The notes below the pieces were generated by a model. It was not told where the DNA came from, searched no databases, and was given only the letters and a program-made list of their open reading frames with translations. The translations under genes and the position numbers were made by a program. Shown here in pieces: positions 8,224 through 17,419 of a stretch of DNA of 64,000 bases (positions are counted from its first letter, which is position 1; each line of letters starts with the position of its first letter). Origin of the DNA: an uncultured beta proteobacterium (GTDB taxonomy: Bacteria > Pseudomonadota > Gammaproteobacteria > Burkholderiales > Burkholderiaceae_C); NCBI GenBank assembly GCA_903828235.1, contig CAIKLM010000164.1:1-64000 (forward strand), given 5' to 3'.

Positions 8224-9155
8224 ACCCGACCGAGATCCCCGGCTTCGAGGGCTTCGAGCCACTGGACGTGCGGGTGCAGGGCCGCCACGTGCGCGGCCGC
8301 CTGGGAGGGCGACCCGACGCGCCGCCGCTGCTGCTGCTGCACGGGTTCCCGCAGACGCACGCGATGTGGCACCGCGTGGCGCCGCAGCTGGCGCCGCACT
8401 TCCGCCTGGTGCTGCCCGACCTGCGCGGCTACGGCGACAGCGACCCCGCGCCCGACGAGCCCGCGCAGGCGCAGATGGGCAAGCGCGCCATGGCCGCCGA
8501 CCTGCGCGCGCTGATGCGGCAGCTCGGCCACGAGCGCTTCGCCGTCGCCGGCCACGACCGCGGCGGCCGCGTCGCCCACCGGCTGGCGCTGGACGCGCCG
8601 GAGGCGGTGTCGAGGCTGGCCGTGCTCGACATCGCGCCCACGCTGGACATGCTCGAGGGCGCCGACTGGCGCTTCGGCCGCGCGTACTACCACTGGTTCT
8701 TCCTCGCGCAGCCGGCGCCGGAGCCCGAGCGGCTGATCGCCGCCGACCCCGTGCGCTACCTGCACCGCAAGCTGGGCGGCTGGGGCGCGGGCTCCCTGTC
8801 CCACCTGCACCCGGCGGCGCTGGCCGAATACGAGCGCTGCATCGCGCGGCCCGAGGTCGTGCACGCCATGTGCGAGGACTACCGCGCCGCTTTCACCGGC
8901 GACATGGCGCTGGACCGCGAAAGCCGCGCTGCCGGCGTGCGCCTGCGCTGCGAGCTGCTGGTGCTGTGGGGCGGGCGCGGCGTCGTGCAGGCGCTGTTCG
9001 ACCCCCTGGCGCTGTGGCGCGCCGCCAGCGCCGAGCCGGCCGCCGTGCAGGGCGAGGCGCTGGACTGCGGCCACTACCTGCCGGAGGAGCAGCCCGAGGC
9101 CACGGCCGAGCGGCTGCTGCGCTTCTTCAGCCCGCCGGCGGCGGCAGCAGCTTGA
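8220..9155 (+). CDS. Haloacetate/fluoroacetate dehalogenase-like alpha/beta hydrolase
   Basis: A 311-residue alpha/beta-hydrolase with an aspartate nucleophile: AGHDRGGRVAHR puts Asp113 where other hydrolases have serine. The fluoroacetate-dehalogenase pattern is present: Arg114 and Arg117 (carboxylate binding), Asp137 (VLDIAPT, catalytic acid), His158-Trp159 in YYHWFFLAQP (halide pocket), and a late catalytic His in DCGHYLPEEQPE. The set fits hydrolytic dehalogenation of 2-haloacids, although epoxide hydrolases share part of it. The ATG overlaps the stop of the MipA-type gene. The 3' end overlaps the convergent restriction-enzyme gene by 29 bp (9127-9155). Confidence 0.82.
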   Translation: MNPTEIPGFEGFEPLDVRVQGRHVRGRLGGRPDAPPLLLLHGFPQTHAMWHRVAPQLAPHFRLVLPDLRGYGDSDPAPDEPAQAQMGKRAMAADLRALMRQLGHERFAVAGHDRGGRVAHRLALDAPEAVSRLAVLDIAPTLDMLEGADWRFGRAYYHWFFLAQPAPEPERLIAADPVRYLHRKLGGWGAGSLSHLHPAALAEYERCIARPEVVHAMCEDYRAAFTGDMALDRESRAAGVRLRCELLVLWGGRGVVQALFDPLALWRAASAEPAAVQGEALDCGHYLPEEQPEATAERLLRFFSPPAAAAA

Positions 9156-12100
9156 GCAGCGCGAGCACGTCGTCCTTGGTGCGGTAACGCCCGAAAGCAG
9201 CCTCGTCCTGCTGGCGCACGATCGGGAAGCTGTCCATCACGTAGGCCGCGTCGTCCGGGCCCAGGCCGTAGAGCCAGAAGAACAGCGCGTCCAGCGCGGC
9301 CAGGCGGCGGCGGCGGTCTTCGTCGTCCCAGCGGATGGGCGGCAGCACCTGGCCCTGCTCGTCGACGTAGCCCAGGTCACGCGCGAACGGCGCCAGGTCG
9401 TGCGCGGTGTAGCTCAGGGCCAGCACCTGCGGCAGCACGAAGTCGGCGATCGTCGGCGCGGGGTGGTGGCCGTTCATCAGGCCGGCGTCGCGCAGGTGCT
9501 GGGTGAAGCGCGCGGGCAGCGGGTCGTCGAAGCGGGCGGGGGGGACGACGGGGAGTTGTTCGAGGATGAACCAGTTGATGGTCTGACCTTGCAGCTTGCG
9601 GCGCAGCACGAAGTCGAGACACATCGCGTTGAGGTTCGCGCCCAGAAGAGCCGCTGATCGCGCAGCGGGCCCGGCTGGTACGTCGACGAACTGCAGCAGG
9701 GGCAGCTTGTTGCCGAAGGCCGCACGCGGCATCACCGCGGCAATCATCGTCCGCACGTTCGTAGGTGCGGTGATTTCCTTGAACGCGAGCGACCACTCGT
9801 GCGGCATGGGTGGGCAGTCCGCTTCGTCCACCCAATACTGAGGGATCGGGGGACGTGAGCTGTCCTGTTTGTCGGTGGAGCTGAGGCTCTCTGGCTGGGC
9901 GGCCCGGTGCAGATTGGCCGGGTTCACCACGACATCGGCAGCCCGATGGTCGAACATCTGGACCATCTTGCCTTCGTACAGCGGGCGGCGGCCTGGCGCC
10001 GGCATCTTCTGGAAGAAGCCAGAGTCGTTGGTCATGTGAAACATCGTCGAGTAGACGACCGGCCAAGTCGGCTCCTTGCCCTGGGCGCGGTGCAGCACCA
10101 GAACAGGCCAGCGCTTGTACATCGCCCGTACCAAAGCGAAGTCGCGCAAAGAACGAAAGATCGGCGCTGCGCCCGTGTTCGGGTTCATGAGCGCGAAGTC
10201 GTCGGCACTCATCGGGACGACCCGTGACGCGTCATCCAGCTCCGACGCAGCATGCAGAAAAAACGCCGCCCGCGTACCACCAAACCGCCGCGCCTCGCCG
10301 CCAAACACCAGCGCGCAGAACTTGAAGCGCGAATCCACATCCGGAAAGAACACCTTCCGGTTTTCAAAGTCGAACAGCGCCCCCAGGCGCTGCGTGGTGG
10401 CGATGCTGCGGAAAAAGGCCGAGGCCCCCTTGTCGGCCGCGATGCCGCTGGGCGTGAGCAGCGCCACCACGCCCTGCGGCTTGGCCAGCGCTTGTGCGCG
10501 CTCCACGAACAGGCTGTAGAGGTTGACGTCGCCGCCGCCGAGCAGCGGGAAGTCGCCGCCTTTGGCCAGCACACGCGCGTTCGCCTCCGCGCGCTCGACC
10601 GCGTGGGCGAAGTCCGCCGCCAGCGGCGCCTTCTTCTTTTGCAGCGCGCTGATCAGAGCCTTGCGATCGGCGGCGCGCGGCTGCGCGGCGATCTCGGGCG
10701 CGCGTTCGGCAAACCACTCCACCTCCTGCAGCTTGATGCGGTCCCAGGGCGGATTGCCGATCACCACGTCGAAGCCCGGCTCGGCGCCGGCGAAGGCGGT
10801 CGGGAACGCCGTCCACCAGTGGAAGAAGCGTTCCTCGGCCGCCAGCGCGCGGGCCCGGGCCAGCAGCGCGCGCGCCGCCTCGGCACCCGCGCCGTCGCCT
10901 TCCACGGTGCCGGCCGCCAGGGTGGCGACGAGGTTGCGCGCCGGGTCCAGCAGCGTGGTCAGCGCCGCGCGCAGGCCGTCGTCAGCCAGCTTGCCCAGTT
11001 TGGCCGCCTTGTCCACCGGCCAGCCCGGCAGCAGCCAGCGCATGGCGCGCCAAAAGTCCAGCAGCGCGTGCACCGGCGCCACCTGCGCATCGGCCTCGGA
11101 CGCCAGGCGCTGCGACAGCCGGGCCTCGGCGATGTCCACGTCGGTGAAGTCGGCCACCTGCTGCAGGTTCTTGGCCGCGAGCTCCAGCCGTTGCAGCTCG
11201 GCCTGCTGGAACAGCATGCCCAGGGCCTGCAGGCCCTGCTGCACGGTGGCCAGCCGCTCGCCGTGCAGGCTGTCGCCGTGCTTGAGGTGGTGGTCCAGAA
11301 AGCTCAGCGGCGCGCCCACCGTGAAGGTGTGCAGCCACAGCGCCGTCTTCGCCAGCTCCACGGCCATGCCGTTCTTGTCCACGCCGAACACACACTTCTT
11401 CAGCACCATGCGGCGCACGATGTGGCGGTCGTCGAGCTGTGCATCGGCCACGGCCCAGCCGTGTTGCCGGGCCTGCTTCTTGATGGCGCCGCGCAGGGCC
11501 GCCAACCGCGCCAGCAGCGGGCTCTCCCAGGGCCGGCCGCGCTCCACCAGGTGGGCGGCCCAGGGCATCTCGGCCACGCGCTGCTGCGCCGTGGTGGCGG
11601 CCTCGAGCACCTTGTCGGCGATGAAGTCCACCAGCGCCACCAGGAAGTGACCGCTGCCCATGGCGGGATCGCAGATCTTCAGCTCCAGGATGGTGCTGGC
11701 CGGGTCGGCGGCGTCCAGCCGCTCCCATTCGGCGGGGTTGAGCGAGGCCTTCTTCTTCCAGCCCTCGAGCAGCTTGTCGAAGGCGGCCACGCGCTCGGCC
11801 GCGAGCAGGCCCACGCTCTCGCGCAGGATCAGCTGCACCAGGTCGTCGTGCGTGTAGTAGCTGCCCGAGACCTTGCGCGCAAAGCTTGCCGGCACGGCGG
11901 TGACGCGGTCGATCTCCAGCCGGTCGTGCTCGGGGCCGCGCGCCGAGGTCTCGGCCGCCTGCACCTCGTGCTGCAGCTGGTACTCCAGCAGGCGCTCGTA
12001 GATGCTGCCCAGGTGGCTGACGCTGAGGTCGCGGTAGTTGATCCAGCCACGCAGCAGGTCTTCGGTGCGGCGGCTGAGCGCGTCGATGATGGGCGCCAGC

Positions 12101-13314
12101 ACCGCATCGGGCACGCGCGTGCGCTCCAGCAGCAGGCTGCGGCCGCGGTTGAACAGGCCGCCGTTGTAGGCGGGCATGCCGATGGTGTCGTCGCCTTCGT
12201 CGATGAGCCAGAAGACACCTTGCAGCTCGCGCCAGATGTTGGTGAGCTTGCTCGACAGCGCCTTGCCGGCGTCGATGTCGTCGCGCACCCGTTCGCGCAG
12301 CGCCCGGACGCTGTACGAGCGATATCGCTCATCCCCCACCGGCAGCAGCCGCCGGTCCTCGGCATAGAACAGAAACAGCAGCCGGTACAGCAGGATCAGC
12401 GTCGCCTCGCGCACCTCGTCCAGGTAGTCGCGCGTGTAGCGCTGGCGCGTGCCGCTGCCGTAGCCCACGGGCTCCTTCTTCGCCTCCAGGTCGCCGCGCG
12501 CCAGCGCCTGCGCCAGCGTGGGAAAGATCTCGTTGAACACGCGCTCGCCCAGATCGCGCGACACCTTCTCTTCGTAGGCCCGCGCCTCGGCACGGGCGTA
12601 GGCGTGGAAGCTGCGCGCCGGGGCGTCCCAGGTCTGCGTCAGGAAGGCGGCGCGGTTGAAGAGCAGGAAGAACAGCCGCAGCCCATGCGCCGGCTCGATG
12701 TCGTCCAGCTCGGCCGGCACGCCGGGCACGCCCAGGAAGGCGGCCACGTCGAGCTCGAGAAACTCCTCGGCCCGCGAGCGCGCGTCCTGCCAGTACAGCC
12801 GCCAGATGCCACCGTTGGTGAGCACGCCCCACTTGACGGCGCGGTCGCTGGCCACGTCGGCACGGCTCAGGTAGCGCAGCATCTGCGAGCTGGGCGCGCC
12901 GGGGTCGAGCGGCTCGTCGGCCGCGCCACGGTCCAGCGGGCGCAGCCAGCGCTTGGCCTCTAGCAGCGCCAGCCCATGGCGGTAGCGGCGGTCGTCGTGC
13001 TTCTCGTCGCGGGCGCGCTGCAGGTGGGCCGCGTCGGCGAACAGCAGGATGTCAGGCACGTCTTCGCGCCGCTTGCCGCTGAGGTTGACCTGCGGCAAGT
13101 AGTCGCCGCCCCAGCCCAGCTCCACCAGCACGCGCTCGATGACGAGCTGCTCGGTCTGCGCCTCGTTCATCACGGTCTCGGCCGTGAGACCGGCGAAGAT
13201 GTCGCGCAGCCGCTGCTCGAAGGCCGCCGCGGCCTCGGCGCCGAGCGCCTGGTAGGGCGGCGTCTCGCGGATACCGTGGCGCAGGAAATCCTGGGTGAAG
13301 AGCTGTCCTTGCAT
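9127..13314 (-). CDS. Type IIG-like restriction-modification enzyme (Eco57I-class methylase)
   Basis: A single 1395-residue polypeptide. The N-terminal ~170 residues carry a PD-(D/E)xK-like nuclease signature (VPDILLFAD, then LLEAKRW near residue 118). A helical region follows. An adenine-methyltransferase core has motif I (CDPAMGSGHFL, near residue 548) and the catalytic motif IV NPPW (IGNPPWDRIK, near residue 852). The C-terminal ~400 residues should hold target recognition. One protein with nuclease, methylase and recognition parts fits type IIG/IIL systems; BREX PglX and DISARM DrmMI look similar but need partner genes not seen here. About 9.6-10.35 kb has lower GC (57-65% in sampled stretches) than the rest, consistent with a swapped recognition domain. 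Confidence 0.85.
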   Translation of the reverse strand: MQGQLFTQDFLRHGIRETPPYQALGAEAAAAFEQRLRDIFAGLTAETVMNEAQTEQLVIERVLVELGWGGDYLPQVNLSGKRREDVPDILLFADAAHLQRARDEKHDDRRYRHGLALLEAKRWLRPLDRGAADEPLDPGAPSSQMLRYLSRADVASDRAVKWGVLTNGGIWRLYWQDARSRAEEFLELDVAAFLGVPGVPAELDDIEPAHGLRLFFLLFNRAAFLTQTWDAPARSFHAYARAEARAYEEKVSRDLGERVFNEIFPTLAQALARGDLEAKKEPVGYGSGTRQRYTRDYLDEVREATLILLYRLLFLFYAEDRRLLPVGDERYRSYSVRALRERVRDDIDAGKALSSKLTNIWRELQGVFWLIDEGDDTIGMPAYNGGLFNRGRSLLLERTRVPDAVLAPIIDALSRRTEDLLRGWINYRDLSVSHLGSIYERLLEYQLQHEVQAAETSARGPEHDRLEIDRVTAVPASFARKVSGSYYTHDDLVQLILRESVGLLAAERVAAFDKLLEGWKKKASLNPAEWERLDAADPASTILELKICDPAMGSGHFLVALVDFIADKVLEAATTAQQRVAEMPWAAHLVERGRPWESPLLARLAALRGAIKKQARQHGWAVADAQLDDRHIVRRMVLKKCVFGVDKNGMAVELAKTALWLHTFTVGAPLSFLDHHLKHGDSLHGERLATVQQGLQALGMLFQQAELQRLELAAKNLQQVADFTDVDIAEARLSQRLASEADAQVAPVHALLDFWRAMRWLLPGWPVDKAAKLGKLADDGLRAALTTLLDPARNLVATLAAGTVEGDGAGAEAARALLARARALAAEERFFHWWTAFPTAFAGAEPGFDVVIGNPPWDRIKLQEVEWFAERAPEIAAQPRAADRKALISALQKKKAPLAADFAHAVERAEANARVLAKGGDFPLLGGGDVNLYSLFVERAQALAKPQGVVALLTPSGIAADKGASAFFRSIATTQRLGALFDFENRKVFFPDVDSRFKFCALVFGGEARRFGGTRAAFFLHAASELDDASRVVPMSADDFALMNPNTGAAPIFRSLRDFALVRAMYKRWPVLVLHRAQGKEPTWPVVYSTMFHMTNDSGFFQKMPAPGRRPLYEGKMVQMFDHRAADVVVNPANLHRAAQPESLSSTDKQDSSRPPIPQYWVDEADCPPMPHEWSLAFKEITAPTNVRTMIAAVMPRAAFGNKLPLLQFVDVPAGPAARSAALLGANLNAMCLDFVLRRKLQGQTINWFILEQLPVVPPARFDDPLPARFTQHLRDAGLMNGHHPAPTIADFVLPQVLALSYTAHDLAPFARDLGYVDEQGQVLPPIRWDDEDRRRRLAALDALFFWLYGLGPDDAAYVMDSFPIVRQQDEAAFGRYRTKDDVLALLKLLPPPAG

Positions 13315-13370
13315 GGGCGCGGTCCAGTGTAAGGGGCCGAAGTGGGCGTCGGCTCACGGGCTCTTCGGCG

Positions 13371-13398
13371 TTGCCGATCCGCGCAGGCTCTGTAGCAT
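13371..13398 (+). promoter_or_regulatory. Putative sigma-70 promoter for the glutamate-synthase-domain gene
   Basis: TTGCCG (13371-13376), a 16-bp spacer and TAGCAT (13393-13398) sit 24 bp before the ATG at 13423. Each hexamer matches consensus at 4 of 6 positions. It lies in the 108-bp divergent gap with the restriction-modification gene. Confidence 0.35.
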
Positions 13399-13422
13399 GC
13401 GGCGGCCTCAGGAGGGCTCGCC

Positions 13423-15081
13423 ATGCACCACTGGCTCCGCCGCATCGACCAGCACTTCCCGGTGCGCTACACCGCGTGGCTGCTGGCGGCCCTGGTGGCG
13501 CTGCTGGGCGGCCTGGGCTGGGTGCTCGGTGGCCCGGGCGCGCTGGGCCTGGCCGCGCTCGCCGGCCTGTTCCTCACCGCCCTGGGCTGGCGCGACACGC
13601 GCCAGACGCGCCACTCGGTGCTGCGCAATTACCCCGTCATCGGGCACCTGCGCTTCCTGCTGGAGTTCATCCGGCCCGAGATGCGCCAGTACTTCATCGA
13701 GTCCGACAACGAGGCGGCGCCGTTCTCGCGCCAGCAGCGCAGCCTGGTGTACCAGCGCGCCAAGGGCGACGCCGACAAGCGGCCCTTCGGCACCCAGCTC
13801 GACGTGCACGCCCAGGGCTACGAGTGGATCAACCACTCGGTGGCGCCCTCGGTCATCGCCAGCCACGACTTCCGCATCACCGTGGGCGAGGGCGGCACCG
13901 GCTGCACCCAGCCCTACAGCGCCAGCGTCTTCAATATCTCGGCCATGAGCTTCGGCGCGCTCAGCGCCAACGCCATCCTGGCGCTGAACGGCGGCGCCCG
14001 CAAGGGCGGCTTCGCGCACGACACCGGCGAAGGCAGCATCAGCCAGCACCACCGCGTGCACGGCGGCGACCTGATCTGGGAGATCGGCAGCGGCTACTTC
14101 GGCTGCCGCGACGAGGCCGGCCGCTTCAGCGAGGAGCGCTTCGCCGCCAACGCGCTGGACCCGCAGGTGAAGATGATCGAGCTCAAGCTGAGCCAGGGCG
14201 CCAAGCCCGGGCACGGCGGCGTGCTGCCGGGCCCGAAGGTCACGGCCGAGATCGCCGCCGCGCGCGGCGTGCCCGAGGGCGTGGACTGCGTGAGCCCGGC
14301 CCGCCACTCGGCCTTCGCCACGCCGGTGGAGATGCTGCGCTTCATCGAGCGGCTGCGGCGCCTGTCGGGCGGCAAGCCGGTGGGCTTCAAGTTCTGTGTC
14401 GGCCACCCCTGGGAGTGGTTCGCGCTGTGCAAGGCCATGCTGGAAACCGGCCTGCTGCCCGACTTCATCGTCGTCGACGGGGCCGAGGGCGGCACGGGAG
14501 CGGCGCCGCTGGAGTTCACCGACCACGTCGGCGCGCCGCTGCAGGAGGGCCTGCTGCTGGTGCACAACACGCTGGTGGGGCTGAACCTGCGCCACCGCAT
14601 CCGCATCGGCGCGGCGGGCAAGGTCGTCAGTGCCTTCGACATCGCGCGCTGCATGGCGCTGGGCGCCGACTGGTGCAACTCGGCGCGCGGCTTCATGTTC
14701 GCGCTGGGCTGCATCCAGGCCCAGGCCTGCCACACCGGCGCCTGCCCCACGGGCGTGACGACGCAGGACCCGCGCCGCCAGCAGGCGCTGGTGGTGCCCA
14801 CCAAGCTGGAGCGGGTCTGGCGCTTCCACCAGCACACGCTGATGGCGCTGAAGGAACTGGTGCAGGCCGCAGGCCTGCAGCACCCGGGCGAGATCACCGC
14901 CAGCCACATCGTGCGCCGCGTGTCGCAGGGCGACGTCCGGTTGCTGGCCAACCAGCTGCCCTTCCTGAAGCCGGGCGCGCTGCTCGCGGCCGTCGAGGGG
15001 CGCGGCGAGTGGCCGCACAACGTGTACCGCCAGTACTGGCCGCTCGCGCAGAGCAGCAGCTTCCAGCCGGTGATGGGCTGA
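13423..15081 (+). CDS. FMN-binding glutamate synthase family protein (membrane-anchored)
   Basis: A 552-residue protein. Two hydrophobic segments at the N-terminus (about 17-55) are followed by a GltS-type FMN/TIM-barrel domain. Visible family features are ISAMSFGALSANAI, GEGSISQHH, KPGHGGVLPGPKV, the FMN phosphate-binding DGAEGGTGAAPLEF, and the cysteine cluster CHTGACPTGVTTQDP, which could bind a 3Fe-4S cluster as in glutamate synthase. The glutamine amidotransferase domain of true GltB is absent, so it is not a full glutamate synthase. Proteins of this type are common in proteobacteria and their substrate is not established. It stands alone, convergent with the GST gene (22-bp gap). Confidence 0.85.
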   Translation: MHHWLRRIDQHFPVRYTAWLLAALVALLGGLGWVLGGPGALGLAALAGLFLTALGWRDTRQTRHSVLRNYPVIGHLRFLLEFIRPEMRQYFIESDNEAAPFSRQQRSLVYQRAKGDADKRPFGTQLDVHAQGYEWINHSVAPSVIASHDFRITVGEGGTGCTQPYSASVFNISAMSFGALSANAILALNGGARKGGFAHDTGEGSISQHHRVHGGDLIWEIGSGYFGCRDEAGRFSEERFAANALDPQVKMIELKLSQGAKPGHGGVLPGPKVTAEIAAARGVPEGVDCVSPARHSAFATPVEMLRFIERLRRLSGGKPVGFKFCVGHPWEWFALCKAMLETGLLPDFIVVDGAEGGTGAAPLEFTDHVGAPLQEGLLLVHNTLVGLNLRHRIRIGAAGKVVSAFDIARCMALGADWCNSARGFMFALGCIQAQACHTGACPTGVTTQDPRRQQALVVPTKLERVWRFHQHTLMALKELVQAAGLQHPGEITASHIVRRVSQGDVRLLANQLPFLKPGALLAAVEGRGEWPHNVYRQYWPLAQSSSFQPVMG

Positions 15082-15103
15082 AGGGCGCGGCCCGGGCGGG
15101 GCC

Positions 15104-15718
15104 TCAGCCCGGCGGGGCGGTGTCGATGTAGCTCGGCCGCGTGGCGAGCTTCTCGTGCCACTTGGCCAGGTTGGGGTGCGTGCCGCGCCAGTCGATCTGC
15201 GGGAAGCGGAAGTCGAGGTAGCCCAGGGCGCAGCCCACCGCGATGTCGGCCAGCGTGAGGTGCGCGCCGTTGCACCACGCCTTGTCGCCCAGGCCCAGCG
15301 CCATGCTGCGCACGGCGGCGTGCACGCGGCTCATCTGGCGGTCGATCCAGGCCTGCGAGCGCTGCTCGGCGACGCGGCCGGGCCAGGTGGCCTCCAGGCG
15401 CGCCAGGATGGACGCGTCGAGCATGCCGTCGGCCAGCGCTTCCCAGGTCTTGACCTCGATGCGCTCGCGGCCGCTGGGCGGGATCAGCTTGCCCACGGGG
15501 CTGAGCGTGTCGAGGTACTCGACGATCACGCGCGAGTCGAACACCGCCTCGCCGCCGTCGAGCACGAGGCACGGCACCTTGCCCAGCGGGTTGCTCTTGA
15601 GGATGTCGTCGCTGCCCCAGACGTCCTCGGGCACGAACTGCGCGTCGAGCTTCTTCTCGGCCATCACCATGCGCACCTTGCGCACGTAAGGGCTGGTCAG
15701 TGATCCGATCAGTTTCAT
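15104..15718 (-). CDS. Glutathione S-transferase family protein
   Basis: A 204-residue GST. The N-terminal thioredoxin-like domain begins [21 protein letters not shown], with Ser in the TSPY segment as the likely glutathione-activating residue. It continues to [14 protein letters not shown] (the cis-Pro) and [10 protein letters not shown] (the glutathione gamma-Glu site). An all-helical C-terminal domain follows with [18 protein letters not shown]. It resembles E. coli YfcF/YibF-type GSTs more than the classical ones. The frame starts upstream at 15757, but ATG 15716-15718 gives the conserved N-terminus with nothing extra. The enzyme is probably cytoplasmic; substrates are unknown. Its likely -10 overlaps the end of the deaminase gene. 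Confidence 0.88.
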   Translation of the reverse strand: MKLIGSLTSPYVRKVRMVMAEKKLDAQFVPEDVWGSDDILKSNPLGKVPCLVLDGGEAVFDSRVIVEYLDTLSPVGKLIPPSGRERIEVKTWEALADGMLDASILARLEATWPGRVAEQRSQAWIDRQMSRVHAAVRSMALGLGDKAWCNGAHLTLADIAVGCALGYLDFRFPQIDWRGTHPNLAKWHEKLATRPSYIDTAPPG

Positions 15719-15772
15719 CGTGCTGTCGCGCGGCGGTGCCGGGCCCTCGCGCCTCATCCCTGGGAGCGGCTC

Positions 15773-15778
15773 ATTCTA
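15773..15778 (-). promoter_or_regulatory. Putative -10 for the GST gene, inside the codA stop
   Basis: TAGAAT on the minus strand (5 of 6 match) includes the TAG stop codon of the deaminase gene. Initiation about 7 bp on would give a ~48-nt leader to ATG 15718. No clear -35 is seen. Confidence 0.3.
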
Positions 15779-17086
15779 GCCAGCGGGGTCTTCCGGCGCG
15801 GCCGAGGGCTGTCGCGTGAAGTCCACGGCATCGGGGCGCCCCGGCAGCGACAGGCGCGCCTCGGCCGGCGCCATGCGGGACAGCACGGCGCCCCCGCGCA
15901 CCACGGCCAGGCGCGCCGCGCGCAGGCGCAGGGCTTCCTGCGGCGATCGCGCCTGCAGCAGCACGGCGTCGGCGCGGCAGCCCACGTCGAGCCCGTAGCC
16001 CTGCAGGCCGAGGATGCGCGCCGGGTTCGTGGTCACGGCCTCGAAGCAGCGGCGCTGCGCGGCCTGCCCCGTCATCTGCGCCACGTGCAAGCCCATCGAG
16101 GCCACCTCCAGCATGTCGGCCGAGCCGAGCGCGTACCAGGGGTCCATCACGCAGTCGTGGCCGAAGGCCACGGTGATGCCGGCGTCCATGAGCTCGGGCA
16201 CGCGCGTCATGCCACGGCGCCGCGGATAGCCGTCGTAGCGGCCCTGCAGCGTGATGTTGATCAGCGGGTTGGCCACCGCGTGCACGCCGCTGTCGGCCAT
16301 CAGCGCCACCAGCTTGGCCGCATAGGCGTTGTCCATCGAGTGCATGGACGTGAGGTGCGAGCCCGTCACGCGGCCCTGCAGGCCCAGGCGCTGCGTGTGG
16401 AAGGCCAGCGTCTCGACGTGGCGCGAGGCCGGGTCGTCGGTTTCGTCGCAGTGCATGTCCACCGGCAGGCCGTGCGCGGCGGCCAGTTCGCACAGGCGCT
16501 TCACGCTCTCGGCACCGTCGGCCATGGTGCGCTCGTGGTGCGGGATGCCGCCCACGACCTCCACCCCCAGCGCCAGGGCCTTCTCGAGCAGCGCCATCGC
16601 ACCCGGGCTGCGCAGCGCGCCGTCCTGCGGGAAGGCCACCAGTTGCAGCGTCAGGTAGGGTGCGACGCGTCGCTGCACCTCGCGCAGCGCGCGCACGGCC
16701 AGCAGCCGCTCGTCGCAGATGTCCACGTGCGAGCGGATCGCCAGCAGCCCGCGCGCCACGGCCCAGTCGCAGTAGGCCATGGCGCGCTCGGCCACGGCCT
16801 CCTCGGTGAGCATCGGCTTGAGCTCGCCCCACAGCCGGATGCCCTCGAGCAGCGTGCCGCTGGCGTTGACGCGGGGCAGGCCGTGGCTCAGCGTGGCGTC
16901 GAGGTGGAAGTGCGCGTCCACGAACGGCGGGCTCAGCAGCCAGCCGGCGGCGTCGATCACCTCGGCGCCCTCGGGGGCGGCCAGCCCCGGGCCGACGGCG
17001 GCCCAGCGGCCGTCGCGGGCCAGCAGGTCGATGCCGCGGCGGCCGTCGGGCAGCGTGGCGTGGCGGATGAGCAGGTCGCGGGGCAT
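15776..17086 (-). CDS. codA: Cytosine deaminase-like amidohydrolase
   Basis: A 436-residue metal-dependent amidohydrolase closely resembling E. coli CodA with a two-residue offset. The metal ligands are His59/His61 (VDAHFHLD), His212 with Glu215 (MHCDETDD), His244 ([10 protein letters not shown]) and Asp311 ([11 protein letters not shown]). The segment [25 protein letters not shown] is near-identical to the family. CodA converts cytosine to uracil for pyrimidine salvage. Two substrate-pocket positions differ from E. coli: Asp314 is Cys312 and Phe316 is Met314, so the preferred substrate may not be cytosine. No codB permease lies beside it. The start ATG 17084-17086 gives the expected length. 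Confidence 0.82.
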   Translation of the reverse strand: MPRDLLIRHATLPDGRRGIDLLARDGRWAAVGPGLAAPEGAEVIDAAGWLLSPPFVDAHFHLDATLSHGLPRVNASGTLLEGIRLWGELKPMLTEEAVAERAMAYCDWAVARGLLAIRSHVDICDERLLAVRALREVQRRVAPYLTLQLVAFPQDGALRSPGAMALLEKALALGVEVVGGIPHHERTMADGAESVKRLCELAAAHGLPVDMHCDETDDPASRHVETLAFHTQRLGLQGRVTGSHLTSMHSMDNAYAAKLVALMADSGVHAVANPLINITLQGRYDGYPRRRGMTRVPELMDAGITVAFGHDCVMDPWYALGSADMLEVASMGLHVAQMTGQAAQRRCFEAVTTNPARILGLQGYGLDVGCRADAVLLQARSPQEALRLRAARLAVVRGGAVLSRMAPAEARLSLPGRPDAVDFTRQPSAAPEDPAG

Positions 17087-17419
17087 GGCGGTGTCCTTCG
17101 GACGGGTTGTGCGGGCGAGGCGGCAGGATACGGCGCGGGCTCGCCCGCCGGGGCCGCGGCGGGCACTTCGTCACGCTCGGTCCGCATCGCCAACGGGGCT
17201 GCCGAAGCCGCCTTGCCACACCCCCGGAACAGGTGCACACTGGGTTCAACCCGTCAGCTTCCGCCCACCTGCCTCGCGACCCGGACGCCTTCCCGCAAGC
17301 GCTGCCGACGCGTCGCCCCAGAACCCGATCCCCTCACCGTTGTCCCGTGGCCGGCCGCCCGCCTCCGGGCTCCAGCCGGCGTTCTTGCCCCTCGGCCCTT
17401 TCCCGTAAAGGAGGTTCTG
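17087..17419 (+). other. Divergent intergenic region codA/hpf, no gene seen
   Basis: These 333 bp separate the deaminase (-) from hpf (+). A candidate promoter towards hpf is TTGCCA (17213-17218), a 17-bp spacer and CACACT (17236-17241); the -35 is good (5 of 6) and the -10 poor (3 of 6). No open frame with convincing coding character and no sigma-54 signature at the right spacing was found. rpoN, which often precedes hpf, is absent. Confidence 0.5.

Noticed and set aside
10252-12963. A 903-codon open frame on the plus strand opposite the restriction-modification gene
   Set aside because: It is rich in Arg, Gln, His and Ala with no domain, as expected for an antisense frame of a high-GC gene. 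The minus-strand product has clear methylase motifs.
17087-17419. Sigma-54 promoter before hpf or codA
   Set aside because: A TGGCA is present on the minus strand near 17212, but no TTGC stands at the required spacing.
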